From assembly GCA_001179505.1 (NCBI GenBank), contig CDMY01000302.1, forward strand, positions 62,001 to 126,000: a stretch of 64,000 nt of DNA, in the 5' to 3' direction. Source of the DNA: Vitrella brassicaformis (Eukaryota > Sar > Vitrellaceae). The notes under the pieces are model-generated. The model was not told the origin of the DNA, ran no database searches, and was given only the letters and a program-made list of their open reading frames with translations. Below are positions 9,829 to 22,354 of the stretch, one piece after another (within the stretch, counting starts at the first letter, position 1; each line of letters opens with the position of its first letter). A program made the translations under genes and the position numbers.

Positions 9829-10818
9829 GGTCTGTGTGCCTACAAATGCGTCACACACACACACACAGACACACAGAGGGATACTGACTGACTGATTGAT
9901 TGATTGATCGTTCCCCTCTCTCGCCCCTGACGTACTCGTGGCGGCGTGAGTCAGTTTGGTTGTTTGTACTCACGTATCGTGGCGGCGGACGAATAGCACC
10001 ACAGCAAGGCATTCCCCGGTTTGTTTTCTTTCCAATGCACGAGCATCACTCACTCACTCATTCACTGATCTGACTGAATCACCGCGTGTGCGTCTCCGTC
10101 GCCGACCTCAGCTGACAAGGCAAGGTGGATGCCAAAGGACGACAGACAGATCTCAGCGCACAGCACAGCCGTCAGGAGGGCTGGGCACCGAACTTGAAAG
10201 AGCCGGAGGGTTTGACTGCCGAGGGGTCAAAGGGTTTGTTACCCTATAGCCCCATTCCCGAGAGGCCAAACTGCGGCGTTTTGTTTGTGCGCCTTAATTG
10301 TCGGACAGCTGTGCGTTGCGAGAGTGAGGCACTCGGCCGACAAGCTTACAAGAGGGCGAGAAGAGTCCCTCGAGTCAGTCGTCCTCTCGGCTGCTTTGGT
10401 GGGGTGGCGGGCCGTTGAGCTGACAGACATCGGAGGTGAGGGAGGCCCAACACTCACTGACTCGCTGACTGAGTGATGCGCTCATCCACTCACGTCAATG
10501 AATTAATGCGTTGGCCTTTCTGTCTGTCTGTCTGTCTGCCTCTCTCTGTGTGTCCTAGTTGTGTGTGTCTGTCGGCCCATCGGTGCAGTGTGGCTGAGGA
10601 CCGATGGCGGCCTCCTCATCTGCCGCTGCCGCTGGTGGTGTTAGCTCATTGACCTCTCTCTGATCTGTCCATCTGAGCATCGAACGAGATGAGCAGCACA
10701 CACACAGATCTGTGAGCAGCATGCTCGATGGACATAATCCTCTGCCGGCTCTGTCGCTCTGTGCAGCCTCTCGTCGACCACCGCCCCACTCATCTGACCG
10801 TCTTGGCCCATCCATCGC
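9829..10818. other. Intergenic region between coiled-coil and F-box-like genes
   Basis: No gene is supported. It separates divergent genes and contains CTGT and CACT microsatellites. From about 10,590 the sequence is duplicated, inverted, at about 57,330-57,136, so the 5' flank of the F-box-like gene was included in the duplication. Confidence 0.5.
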
Positions 10819-12453
10819 ATGCAGCAACCAGAGCATCAGCAGCAGCACCCCTTCTCGTATATCTTCGTCGGCCGCCGCACCTTCTACCTCTTCAGCAGCA
10901 TCAAGGACATCCTGCGGCTGAGGGCCATCTGCACCTGGCTCAGAGAGCTCTTCGGAGCGGCCCAGCTAAGAGATCGGCTCCGCCACTCGCTGGGCTCACA
11001 TGCGGGGCTGCGGCGGGCGAATGTGAATGGGCAGCAGCAAGTGCAGCTGCTGCGGTTCGACGACGACCAGTTCGGCGCACATGATCTGCTGGCGGCTGTG
11101 TGTGTGGTGGAGGAGGGGGGCTGGGGCGAGATGGTCGAGGTGATTGAGCTGGCGGGGCAGTGCGGCAATTGTGAGCTGCCTGTGACCCTCAGTGGGGCTG
11201 ACATCAACACACACGCAAACATAACGGTGAGCCAGCAAACAGAGGGGCGGGGAGGGGACAAAAGGAGAAGAGCCTCATTCTCTCTGTCTGTGTCTGTGTA
11301 GGCGTATGTGTCGGCTCCCCGTGTGTTGGCGCAGCTCAAGATGGTCGGCCCCCACATCCACTTCAGTGACGGCAGCTGCCTGCAGCTGTTCCACCACGGC
11401 AACGGTGAGGTGAGGGCCATCATCGACCAGCCCGGCTTCGAGCTGCAAGTCGACCCGCCTCTCTTTCCCTTTCCCGGCCACCTGTACCAGCAGCACAGAC
11501 AGCCACACGACCCACCAGTGCGCAGCATTTCCATCGGCTACTCGACCGACAACGCCAGATGGGTGGCATTCGGTGACCTGGGGCGCATCGATTCGTCAGT
11601 GTCGTCATTTGCCAAGTTCATAATTCTCAAACACTTCCACAAGACTCACCAGATCAATGACACATTCACTACACTCAACAGGTAGCACACCGACGATATC
11701 TTTGGGGTCGAGCAAACCATCAGAAGTCATTTGTTGGTTTTTGTGTGTTCAGAGGTGTTGGTGATAGCGGCCGTCTCCACGACCTCCTGACGCAGTCGCC
11801 CCACACACGGGTGGCCGGCTGCGCGACCACACTCGGCTTGGGCGGTGTGGCGCGGCAGCTGGTGCTGACCGATGGCAGTCATCCCTTCGTCGCGTTGATT
11901 ACCATCATCAGATCGGGAAATGCCGCTCAGAGTGACCGAGAGGGAGAGAGCTCTGCTCGTCGCATGTTGCGTCTTCATCTGTCTTCATCTCTCATTGTCT
12001 GCAGTGAGTGTTCATGTGGTGACCACTGAGGGGGCTGTGTGTGAGAGTGGTGCCTTCAAGCACCGCTTCCCGGTGACCACTCAGCTGGCTCGCGTGGCGT
12101 TGGGGGCGGTGGCGCCATTCGTATTCGACGGACAAGTACAACAACAGCAGCAGCAGCAAGATGACGACAGCGACGATGGTACGGACACACACACACACAG
12201 ATGGATGAAAGACTTGCCTTCTGTCTGTCTGTCTGTCTGTCTGTGCGTGGTATCTGCAGATTCGGACGATGGCAGCGGCGATGAGATTGGTGATGGTGTG
12301 GATGACGGCAGCGGAGAGGGCGGCGGAGGTACACAGCCGCACACACCACAGAGGCCCTCACGTCGACCTCCATGACAATCGTGTGTGTGTGTGTGTGTGT
12401 GTGTGCCTTGGGCAGGTGAGGGTGGCGCAGCTGAGGCGGAGGGCGGCGGCTGA
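10819..12453 (+). CDS. F-box-like protein with acidic C-terminus, copy A (intact)
   Basis: Six exons (10819-11226, 11302-11681, 11753-11931, 12005-12178, 12260-12328, 12416-12453) keep one frame and give 415 residues. The N-terminal stretch FYLFSSIKDILRLRAICTWL resembles an F-box (leucine-rich, with CTWLRELF), which would suggest a substrate adaptor of an SCF ubiquitin ligase; this is inference from one short motif. The middle region contains LSGADIN, VLAQLKMVGPHIHFSDG and QLVLTDGSHPFVAL, not assigned to a known repeat. The C-terminus is a glutamine run followed by Asp/Ser/Gly-rich sequence (DDDSDDG) ending GGG-stop. A paralog at 55514-57135 is about as long but frameshifted. The ATG is the first in-frame one and is conserved in both copies. 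Confidence 0.7.
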
Positions 12454-13247
12454 CCGATCCATCAGCCAACACGCACTGGTGGGTGCGCAGCGATACATCC
12501 CCTCTGTCGCCATGTGGCTGAGTGCTGCCCTGCCCTCTGTGTGTGTGTGTGTGTGTGTGTGTTGTCAGGAGGGCATCTCAAGTTGGGTGCTGGCTGTCGT
12601 CATTCATCTCTGTCGCCGATCGGTTTGTTCTTCAGGACACATCGCCCACCGCTCACTGTGTGGACCAGCTGCTGCTGCTGTGTGACCGAATGGCTGGCTG
12701 CCTGTGGGTCTCGGTGTGAGTGCCTGTGGTGCTGTCCGGTCCGCTCCCGGCCGATTTTGATGTGATGCGCCGGCCGATGTGTGAGTGTTTGGCTGCCTGA
12801 CTGACTCACTCGCCCTCGGTTCCGCCATGGGTGCCCTGACGGGAATGAAATGATCACACCAGTGATACTCACAGCAAAGGCCACACATCCCGTCAGCCAC
12901 CTGCAGCAGAAACTCGCACGCACCAGAAAGAGCCTGGTGACAAACACAAGGGCGACACTTCGTCGAGCTGTGCCGGGTGTGTCGGCCGCCCACTGCTGCT
13001 GCACAGGCGCATTCACCAATTTAGCATTCCCCACGCCTCATCCGGACTCAGAGAGCACGGCAGCGGCCGCCATACGCTCCTGCAATGGGAGAAACCTCTC
13101 AGCGCGGCGATCGGCAGGGTTCCAAACCATGAGAGCTTAGAGGTGCGGCACTCTCCTCGTCCCAATTGGCTCTGCCTCTGTGCAGCAGCAGCATCTCTGG
13201 GGACCACGACCAACGGGCACTTCACTTCCCAAGCAGCTGAGTTGAGG
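12454..13247. other. Intergenic; left part duplicated near 55.2-55.4 kb
   Basis: No gene is supported. Around 12,690-12,830 the sequence matches, inverted, the stretch at about 55,180-55,300, marking the far end of the F-box duplication block. An open frame upstream of the DTD2 start (from 13,143) is in frame with it, so the true start of that protein could be up to 35 codons earlier. Confidence 0.5.
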
Positions 13248-14247
13248 ATGGATGCATCGGGTATTGGCGGCAGCAGGACATCCCAGAACGACACGGCGGC
13301 CAAAGTGGTTGTGCAACGCGTCGGTGAGCCATCCTCCTTCGTGGCGCACAGATACACTCATCCCATTGATGGATGGATGGATGGATGGCATGTGTGTGTA
13401 AGTGCTGCAGATGAAGGGCAGCTGCTGATAGACAACGAGGAGGAATGGCTGCAGTTTGGTCGCGGCTTCGTCGTGTACATATGCTTCCTGAAAGGAGGTA
13501 GGGTGCGTGAGAGATCACACAACACACGCAGTCGCATCCTTCCCATCCACCCGCACAGCCTGCGGCATGGCATCTCTCTGCTTGTGTTGTGTTGTGCACT
13601 GCAGCCACGACATCGACTGTGGCGAAGATTGTCGATGCGCTCTTTGCGTGCAACCACCTGGAAGATCCCGACAGCGGCAAGAAGGCACGCACACACACAC
13701 ACACACACTCACCCATCTCATCACTTGTGTCTGTCGTGTGCTCACTGTGTCTGTCTGTCTGCACACAAACAATCGTTTCATTCGTCCACCAGGTGTCGCT
13801 AAGTGACGTGTGTGGCGACTGGTGGATGACGCTGGTGCCACAGGCCTCGATGGCGGCCAAGCTCAAAGGCAACGCGCTGCAGTTCCACTCGCTGATAATG
13901 AAGGAGGAGGGCGCGGCTCTGTACGCCAGTCTGGTCACACAGATACAAAACACTGTGAGTGAGTGAGTGAGTCTGTCGGAGGGATGAGGGTCTGTGTGTG
14001 TGTTGCCCGCAGGCGGAACAAATGGAGAAGGCGACCAAGGGCAAGACGATCACAGTAGTGGCCGGCGTCTATGGTCAGCAATCACACACACACACACACA
14101 CTCGTGTGTTTATATCAGTCTCTCTCTCTCTCTCTGTCTCTCTTTCTATCTATCTGTGTATGTGTGTGTGTGTGTGCGGCTGCAGGCAATCGTCAGGGCT
14201 TGAAGTTCTCGTCGAGTGGTCCGAACGCTCTCAACCTGACTTTCTGA
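13248..14247 (+). CDS. D-aminoacyl-tRNA deacylase, DTD2/ATD type
   Basis: DTD-fold enzymes hydrolyse mischarged aminoacyl-tRNA. Six exons (13248-13323, 13411-13497, 13605-13684, 13793-13954, 14013-14073, 14186-14247) give 175 residues, close to the animal enzyme. Diagnostic features are VVVQRV at the N-terminus, GRGFVVYICFLKGATTSTVA, the loop VPQASMAAKLKGNALQFHS in the place of the canonical SQFTL motif, EEGAALY, and YGNRQGLKFSSSGPNALNLT at the C-terminus. These match the ATD/DTD2 subgroup better than canonical DTD1. Intron 3 uses a GC donor (AAG|GCACGC). The start at MDASGIGG is one of two in-frame choices; an earlier one at 13143 would add 35 residues, possibly a leader. The cellular location is not determined. 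Confidence 0.88.
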
Positions 14248-14881
14248 CTGAGTCCCCACCACTCATTCACTTCGTGTGTGTACATAGCCAGACAGACAGA
14301 CAGACAGGGTATTGCGCGTGGATGCATATATGAGTGTGTCCATCAGTGAAATGGTTTGTCGTCGTATGGGGGCTCGCGTGTGTGGACCGACACACCGACC
14401 AGCTAGCTGCAGATATATTGGACTGACTGAGGCACACACGCTTCATCACCAAATGGCACATCGCATCGGATCGCATGTATCCGGTCCGTACAAGTCGTCT
14501 CGTTTGTCTGTCTATCTCTCCGCTCTCACGCACTCACTGCCAAAAATCTATCTGTTCCTTCCTTCCTCCGTCAACCAGTGGCAAAAAAGCCCACCCACCA
14601 CCCACCACCCACCCGCTCCTCCCACTGCGGACTACGTGTGTGTGGATGTCTGTCTGTCTGTATGATGACAAATCATCGCATCTCTGTGTTCTGGACACAC
14701 CACACCCACACGCCAGCACATCGATCGAGCGGCCGCGATCGCGACCGAGAGACGGGGAGGTATGTATGTATGTATTGTATATGTACACCTACACATACAT
14801 ACGTATACGTATACATATGTGTGTGCATCAGCACCCGACGCACCGCACGCACGCACGCACGCGTGGCTGCCTTTCTCATGA
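14248..14881. other. Intergenic between convergent genes
   Basis: Contains CAGA/CTGT, CCACCCA and TATACGTA microsatellite tracts and no supported gene. It lies between the 3' ends of the DTD2 and ClpB genes, so it must hold both transcript ends. Confidence 0.6.
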
Positions 14882-17800
14882 TCATGATGCGTCGTCGACG
14901 TCCATGGGCATCTCGACGTCATCAATGTCACCCTGACACACACACACAGCCACACACGCACACGTGTCTCGATACGTATCTCTGTGTGTGTGTGTGTGTG
15001 TGTGATCCATAGCCGCACACACACACGCACCTCGTGTCTGTGGAGCTTCTCGGTGCCCGCCACACACCTCCCCGTTGCCAAGTCCTTCTGACACACCTGC
15101 AATAGACACACACGGTGGGCGCATTCACATTGTGTGTGTGTGGGTGTGTGTGGGTGTGTGTCCCACGGGTACGTGTATCTGCAGTTTCTTCGGATGGCTG
15201 TCGTCGGGCGCAACACGCACGATCGAGTGGTCCTGACAATGCACACACAGACACATACACACGTGCATACGAGCATTGCTCTGTGTGCGTGTGAGTGTGT
15301 GTGTGGGGGGGAGAGATGAAGACGACTGCGTACTGGCAGCTCCCCAGCAATCAGCAGTCGGCTCAGCCGTGTAACGACGTGCTTCTCCAGATACCTGCAC
15401 CCATCATGCACATCACCCACACGCACCCACAGGCATACACACACAACACAACACACACAACCCCCACGCAGCTGCACGCACCTCTTGAGTGGCCGTGCCC
15501 CATATGCCGGCGTGTATGCAGCGGCCAGAATGCGGTCGAGAGCCTCGTCAGAGAATTCAACCTACACACACCCGACCGACACGCCAAAGCACACGTGTGT
15601 GTGTGGGTGTTTGGGGAAGGGGGAAGGTACCGTGATGTCTCGGTCTTCGAGCCGTTTCGCCAGGTCCTTCATCTGCAGCTTCATCACGTCGCGTAGTTGA
15701 ACCTGCACACGCAGACAGACACACACACACACACACACAGACACAAAGCCGCATTTGGACATACGGTGATGATAGGCACAAACTGACTGACCTTAGAGAG
15801 GGGCTCGAACACCACAAGTGCGTCTAGGCGGTTCAGAAACTCTGCGCATCTCCATCACACACAAACCATTCAGCCGTTTGTGTGTGTCTGAGTTGTCTGC
15901 AGACAGACACGCCGCACCTGGCCTGAAGTGCTTCCGCACTGCCGTCATGACGAGTGTTTTCGCCGTCTGCTTGGCTCTCTGCACACACAGACACACACAC
16001 AGGAGAGAGAGAGAGAGAGAGAAAGGCACGCGCTTTTGCGTACACTGATGGGTCCCGTTTCCCACCTTGTCGCTGCTGTCGAATATCTCTGCAGTGAGGT
16101 GCTCCGAGCCGAGGTTGGAGGTCATGATGATGACCGTGTTGGCGAAATCGACCACCTTACCCTAAACACACACACAGAGAGGGAGAGAGAGAGGACGAAT
16201 GACACACACACACGTCTGTATGTATGTGTGTGGGTGCGTGCCTGTCCGTCGGTGAGCCTGCCGTCGTCGAGCACTTGCAGCAGGACGTTGAACACCTGAG
16301 GGTGGGCCTTCTCGACCTCGTCAAACAGCACCACGCTGCATGGCAATGGCACAGACACACAACCGTTTATATGCCATTGAAGCACGCCTTCAGCACGACG
16401 CACACCCACTACCTGACCTGTATGGCCGTCTCCTGACGGCCTCAGTGAGCTGCCCGCCCTCGCCATAGCCCACATAGCCGGGGGGTGAGCCTGTGTGTGG
16501 ATGAGTGAGTGGATGGACACACACACAGAGGGAGAGAGAGACAGGGAAGTGTGTGGAGTGAGTATGATTGTGCGCCTGGCTGCAGTGGTAGGTACCTACC
16601 GATCAGTCTGCTGACTGAGTGGCTCTCCATGTACTCGGACATGTCGATCCGCACCATGTGCTTCTCGTCGTCAAACAACTACACACACACACACACACAC
16701 GTCTGATGTCTGTGTGCGTCTGTCTGTCTGTGTGTGTGTGCGTGGATTACCTCTTCGGCGAGGGCCTTGGCAAGCTCAGTCTTGCCCACACCCGTTGGCC
16801 CCAGGAACAAGAACGAGCCCAGCGGCTGGCCAGGGCGACTCAGGCCAGCACTGCAGAACGACACAGATGACCACACACACACATGACAACAGCGTGGTGC
16901 GTTTGGGTCGGTGCGCACCGTGATCTGAGGACGGCCTCGGCCACTGCGTCGATGGCCTCGTCTTGACCAACGACACGCTGAGTGAGTGAGTGACACACAG
17001 ACACACACATACGGGAGCATGGGACGGGCAGACAGACAGACAGACAGACAGACGGACGGACGGGCTGACCTCGTGTAGGTGTTCGGACAGCTTGAGGAGC
17101 TTCTCCTTCTCTCCCCCTGTCAGCTTGCTCACAGGAATGCCCGTCCAACGGGACACCTGCACACACACACGAGTACTCTTGCCAGTGGCGGAAATTTGCC
17201 GGCGCGTGCTGTGTCTGTGTGTCTGTGTCTGTGTGTGTGAATGGTTCCCTCTCCCCCTCTCCCTCTGTGTGCACATGGCATGGCGTCTGTGTCCCCTCTC
17301 TCCCTCCCTCCCTCCCTCCCTCCCTCTCTGGATGCGTGTGTTGAGGGGGTTAAACGGACCACATTAGCGATTTGTTCGACGTCGACGACGTTGCTGAGCA
17401 TAGCGCCCTGGTCGGTGGCACGGTTGGAGGCCTTCTTCTTCTCGATCTTAGCCTCAGCCTAACGAGACCGTACACACACACATACACACACACACAGAGA
17501 GAGAGAGAGAGAGGGGGGAGAGTGTGTGTGAAGTGGGATATGTTCCCGCGTGTGTGTTTTTTTTCACCTGTTTCTTCTCTTGTTCCAGTGCGGGGAGCAG
17601 ATCGAAGCGGAGCTTGCCTTCCTCCTACAACCACATACACACACACCCACACCCACACATGGCGCCACAATCATGTGTGTGTGCGGATGGATGGATGGAT
17701 GGGCGTACCTTCTTGTTGCCTTCTCGCGAGGCTATGTCGGCTGACACACGCACCTGCACACACACACACACACACATGCGTGTGGCTGTCTGTCTCTCTG

Positions 17801-20800
17801 TCTGTCTGTCTGTCTGTGAGCCGCCCGTGCACCTCGTCGATGCGCTTCTGTAGGTTCCTGATGGCCTCGGTGCCCTCAAACTCCTCTGCGTACTGAGCCT
17901 GCAGTGCTCCACACACACACACATCCATCTCTCTCTCTCTCTCTCTCTGCGTGTGTGTGTGTGTGTGTGGTTGTGTGGGAGCCGCTGTCTGTACCTGCAG
18001 GGGCTCCAGCTGTTCGCGAATCGCGCCGATGTCTGCACGGACCTTCTTGAGTCTGTCCTGAGACTTGCTGTCGTTCTGATAAACGACAGACACACAGACA
18101 CACAGACAGACAGACAGACAGACAAGAGAGGCAGGATGTGTGTGAGTGTGTGTGTGTCCCTGCAGAGGTACGTATACCTCTTTCTTGAGGGCCTCTGCTT
18201 CGACCTCCAGCTGCGCCAGCTCTCTTTCCAGCTGCATCATGCAGACCGATACACACACACACACACCAAGTCTCTTTGTGTGTGTGTGTGTGTGCGTGTG
18301 TGGGCCTGCCTGGTCTATCTTCTCGGGTTTGCTGTCGAGCTGCACACGCACCGACGCGCACGCCTCGTCAACTACACACACACACACGCACACATCCCAC
18401 AGGCACCCGACACATGTTGTGTGGTGCCATCGTCTGGGTGTGTGTGTGTGCACAATGCCGACCAAGGTCGATTGCCTTGTCCGGCAGGAAGCGGCCGGAG
18501 ATGTACCGAGAGCTGCATTGCATTGCACCCAACACAGACACACAGCCAGACGTCCATCCATCCATCCAGGTGTGTGCATGTCGTGTCGGTCTGTGTGTGT
18601 CGAGAGAGGCAGGCTTCCTCCCGACGCTGGCATGGCTGACCTGAGCTGCACGGCGGCGACGAGAGCGTTGTCTGTGATGCGGATGCCGTGGTGTGACTCG
18701 TACTTGTCCTTCAAACCTGTGTGTGTGTGTGTGTCCATCCATCCATCCACACACACACACGCACAGAGATGGTGGGTTGATGTATCTCTTTCTCTCTCTC
18801 TCTGTGTGTGTCCCTATGTGTGTGGTTGTGTGGGGGTACCAACCGCGCAGTATTGATATGGTGCTCTGGACAGACGGCTCTGGCACCAAGACCTGCTGGA
18901 ACCTGCGCTCAAAAGCGGCATCCTGACACACACCAACACACCAACACATCAGCCGTCTGTCTGTCTGTCTGGCTGGCTGGCTCGATGTCTGTGCATTCGT
19001 ATGTCACTGCTTCCTTCCTCTCTCTCTGTGTCTGCGTGTGTGGATGTGCGGACCTTTTCCACGTGTTGTCGATACTCGTCGAGTGTCGTGGCGCCAATGC
19101 ACCTGACTTCGCCCCTGGCGAGCAGCGGCTTCAGCAGGTTGGCGGCGTCCATCGCACCCTCTCCTTTGCCTACACATCACATACACACACAGAGAGAGAG
19201 AGAGAGATGCAAGTGTGATGTGTGTATGTGTGTGGATGGATACCTGCGCCGAGAACTAGGTGTATCTCGTCAATGAAGAGGATCACCTGGCCTGCACATC
19301 AGACGCACACACACACACACAGACACAGAGAGAGAGAGAGAGAGAGAGAAGGAGAGAGAGAGAGGGATGGGTGTCACCAGAAGTGCCTGCCAGTGTGTGT
19401 GTGTGTGTGTGTGCGTACCTTTGCTCTCCTTGACCTCTTCGAGCACCTTCTTGAGTCGGTCCTCGAACTCTCCCCGATAAGACGCACCGGCCACCAACGC
19501 CCCCATGTCTAGCGCCACGATGCGGCGGCCCTTGAGAGAAGACGGCACATCCCCCTGATGGATGGATGGATGGATCGACGCACACGCACACACACGCACA
19601 CACACACATGAATGGATGGACGAATGGATGGATGGCTACGTGAAGACGCACCTGCACGACTCGCTGCGCGAGTCCCTCGACGATCGCCGTCTTGCCCACG
19701 CCTGCACACACACACACACACACAAACACCAATCCACACACACAGGTGTTGCGGTGTGTCTGTGTGGGCGCCGCTGACCGGGGTCTCCGATGAGCACGGG
19801 GTTGTTTTTGGTGCGTCGTGTGAGCACCTGGATGACCCGCTGGATCTCTTTCTGACGGCCGATGACGGGGTCGAGACGACCTGTCAGCACACAGACAGAC
19901 AGACAGACATTCGTCTCTGCGCGCCTCTATGTGTGTGTGTGTGCAGGTGCATCCTTCTCTCTCTCTCTATTTCTCTCTGTGTGTGTGTGCGTGTGTGTGT
20001 GTGTGTGTACCTTCTTCCGCATCTTTAGTGAGGTCGCGGCCTGTCAATACGTGCGCGGGGGGGGGNNNNNNNNNNNNNNNNNNNNNNNNNNNNNNNNNNN
20101 NNNNNNNNNNNNNNNNNNNNNNNNNNNNNNNNNNNNNNNNNNNNNNNNNNNNNNNNNNNNNNNNNNNNNNNNNNNNNNNNNNNNNNNNNNNNNNNNNNNN
20201 NNNNNNNNNNNNNNNNNNNNNNNNNNNNNNNNNNNNNNNNNNNNNNNNNNNNNNNNNNNNNNNNNNNNNNNNNNNNNNNNNNNNNNNNNNNNNNNNNNNN
20301 NNNNNNNNNNNNNNNNNNNNNNNNNNNNNNNNNNNNNNNNNNNNNNNNNNNNNNNNNNNNNNNNNGGGGGGGGGGAGGGACAAAACGAACGCATGAACGA
20401 ACGAACACAGACACATTGTGCGCAGTTTTGGTGCGCCCGCCATACCTACCGTATTTCTCCAGTTCTTTGAGCTGGAGTGAGCCCATGTCGATGTCGCCCT
20501 GCTCTGTCACCTTGAGCTCCTCTATCACACTGCATGCCATCCATCCATCCACAGAGGTGCTCATGTGCGTGTGAGTGTACCTGAGGAGCGCCTGTATGTT
20601 GACCCCGGCTGCTTCAAGTGCCTTCTGCACATGACGATCTCGCGGCAGCTGATCGATCGATGCCGATGCACACACAAATGGGTGCGTGTGTGTGCATACA
20701 TGTGTCTGGGCATCTGTGTGTGTGTACCATGGCAATGAGGTGCCTGACCTGCACCACCTCCCCCCTCTCCCCCGCATAACGCTGAAGCCACACACCACAC

Positions 20801-22018
20801 CACATTTACACCACACACAGACAGCGGTGTGTCTATGCTATGTGTCGCTTGTGTGTATACCGACCCCGCCCACCTCTGCCAGCCGAAAGATGGACACAAG
20901 CGCGCCGCTTGGCGGGGCGCTCGATTGCCCCTACACACAACACCACACACACAGGGGGAGAGGGAGAGAGAGAGAACCATTCACACAGACGCACGAAAGT
21001 GGGTTGACAGTCACAAAAAACGGCTGTATGAGTACAATGAGAAGACAGTAGGTAATTTTATTGTATTGTCTCATTCAGGCATACATAGAGTCGGTGTTCG
21101 TAGCTAGAGATGACTCTCGAAATGCGTCTACCCATGGCTGAGTGTACCAGTTCAGGATGCACACGCGGCAGCCGACCGATCTCGTTGTTCAACGTCTCCT
21201 GTAAACTGCACACACCACACACATACGCACACACAAAGACTATGTGTGTACGCCTCTGCCGGCACTGTCGGCACACCTCTCTCTCTCTCTCTTTCTCTGT
21301 CTGTGTGTGTGTGTGTGTGTCTGTGAGGGTAGGCTTACACATTGACATCGCCCCCGGCCCGCTCAAGCAGCTTGCAGCCTGACATATACGGCCACAGACA
21401 CACGGACACATCCACACTCGACAATATCGTGTGTGTGTGTGTGGATCGTACCGAGGTCGCTGCTATCTCTGAATATGGCAGCGGCGAGGTGCAGAGGGAT
21501 CGTCTGCTGGTGGTTGTACTGCTGGGCGTACGACTGCACACACACACACACACACATCGATGTACTCACAAACACGCAGGCACCGATGTGTGTGCGCCCA
21601 TCTGTCTGTCTGTCTGTGTGGTGCTGAGGAATGGGTATATGCTGACCTGCGCGACAGCGACCATCTCAGCGGCCTTCTCTGTCGAGTCCTTCGTGAACCC
21701 CTACACATCACACACAGCACCCCACCATAAGCACATGTGTTGGATGTGTGATAAACATTCTGACTGACCTCAGTGCCCCTGCCTCCCCTGAATGTGGCCG
21801 CATGTGTGCTGGGCACACACCACACACACGCCAGCACCACCACCAGCATCACACGCATCACGGCACCTGAAGCAGACAGACACTCACACGCGCGCCGACA
21901 GAGAGAGATCTGCTCGTCTGCGCAGTGCCCCTGGAAGTCTGCTGCTCTCTGCGTGTGTGTGGCGTACGGCACGGCAGCTACCTTTCACTGTGACAGCTGG
22001 GATCTGCTCCTTCTTCAT
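14882..22018 (-). CDS. ClpB/HSP101 AAA+ disaggregase with N-terminal signal peptide
   Basis: A complete HSP100 chaperone in more than 25 short minus-strand exons. The leader has a hydrophobic core ([20 protein letters not shown]) then ATFRGG; a 5' exon [13 protein letters not shown] joins in frame ahead of it. The Clp N domain follows ([29 protein letters not shown]). NBD1 shows LDPVIGR, Walker [18 protein letters not shown] split across two exons (about 19,790-19,655), Walker [10 protein letters not shown] (about 19,280) and [19 protein letters not shown] charged coiled-coil middle domain ([18 protein letters not shown]) identifies ClpB rather than ClpA/C. NBD2 has [17 protein letters not shown] (about 16,800), [16 protein letters not shown] and IIMTSNLG. 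The C-terminus is acidic ([10 protein letters not shown]). The signal peptide implies entry into the secretory system, for a plastid or other endomembrane destination. Confidence 0.92.
20066..20365. other. Assembly gap, 300 N, intronic
   Basis: Exactly 300 N flanked on both sides by G runs of 9-10 bases. It lies inside a ClpB intron: the exon ending KYG and the exon beginning [11 protein letters not shown] join in frame across it and match the family with nothing missing. Confidence 0.95.
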
Positions 22019-22354
22019 TGTGCAGACGGCAAGTTGAACGACATACACACCACACCGAGGTGAGATGCGATGAGATGCTGTTAGAAGGTCGACTGCCCAC
22101 AAGCAAACACTCCCAGAAAACGACTACGCAGCCAGCGATGACTTGGAGCGGAGTGCGAGCTCACGACAGAACGCACTGCGAGCTTACCCCTAAAGCCCCC
22201 ATTTGATCTGGACTCTGAGAAATCTGGACTCTGAGAGAGCGAAACGAAGTGTCGTTGCTAGTAGTACAGGGGATGCAGTGACAGTAGGTGGGCGATACTG
22301 TGCTGGAGAAGAAGGTGGGCAGAGGGAGAGAGGGAGGGGGTCTCCTGCTCTGCA
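22019..22354. promoter_or_regulatory. Shared 5' region of divergent ClpB and K+ channel genes
   Basis: 336 bp separate the two start codons, so promoters of both genes must be here or in their first introns. It holds a direct repeat TCTGGACTCTGAGA (about 22,207-22,234). No TATA box is convincing. Confidence 0.45.

Noticed and set aside
20066-20365. Missing ClpB exons hidden in gap 1
   Set aside because: The flanking exons join in frame and align to the family without a missing segment.
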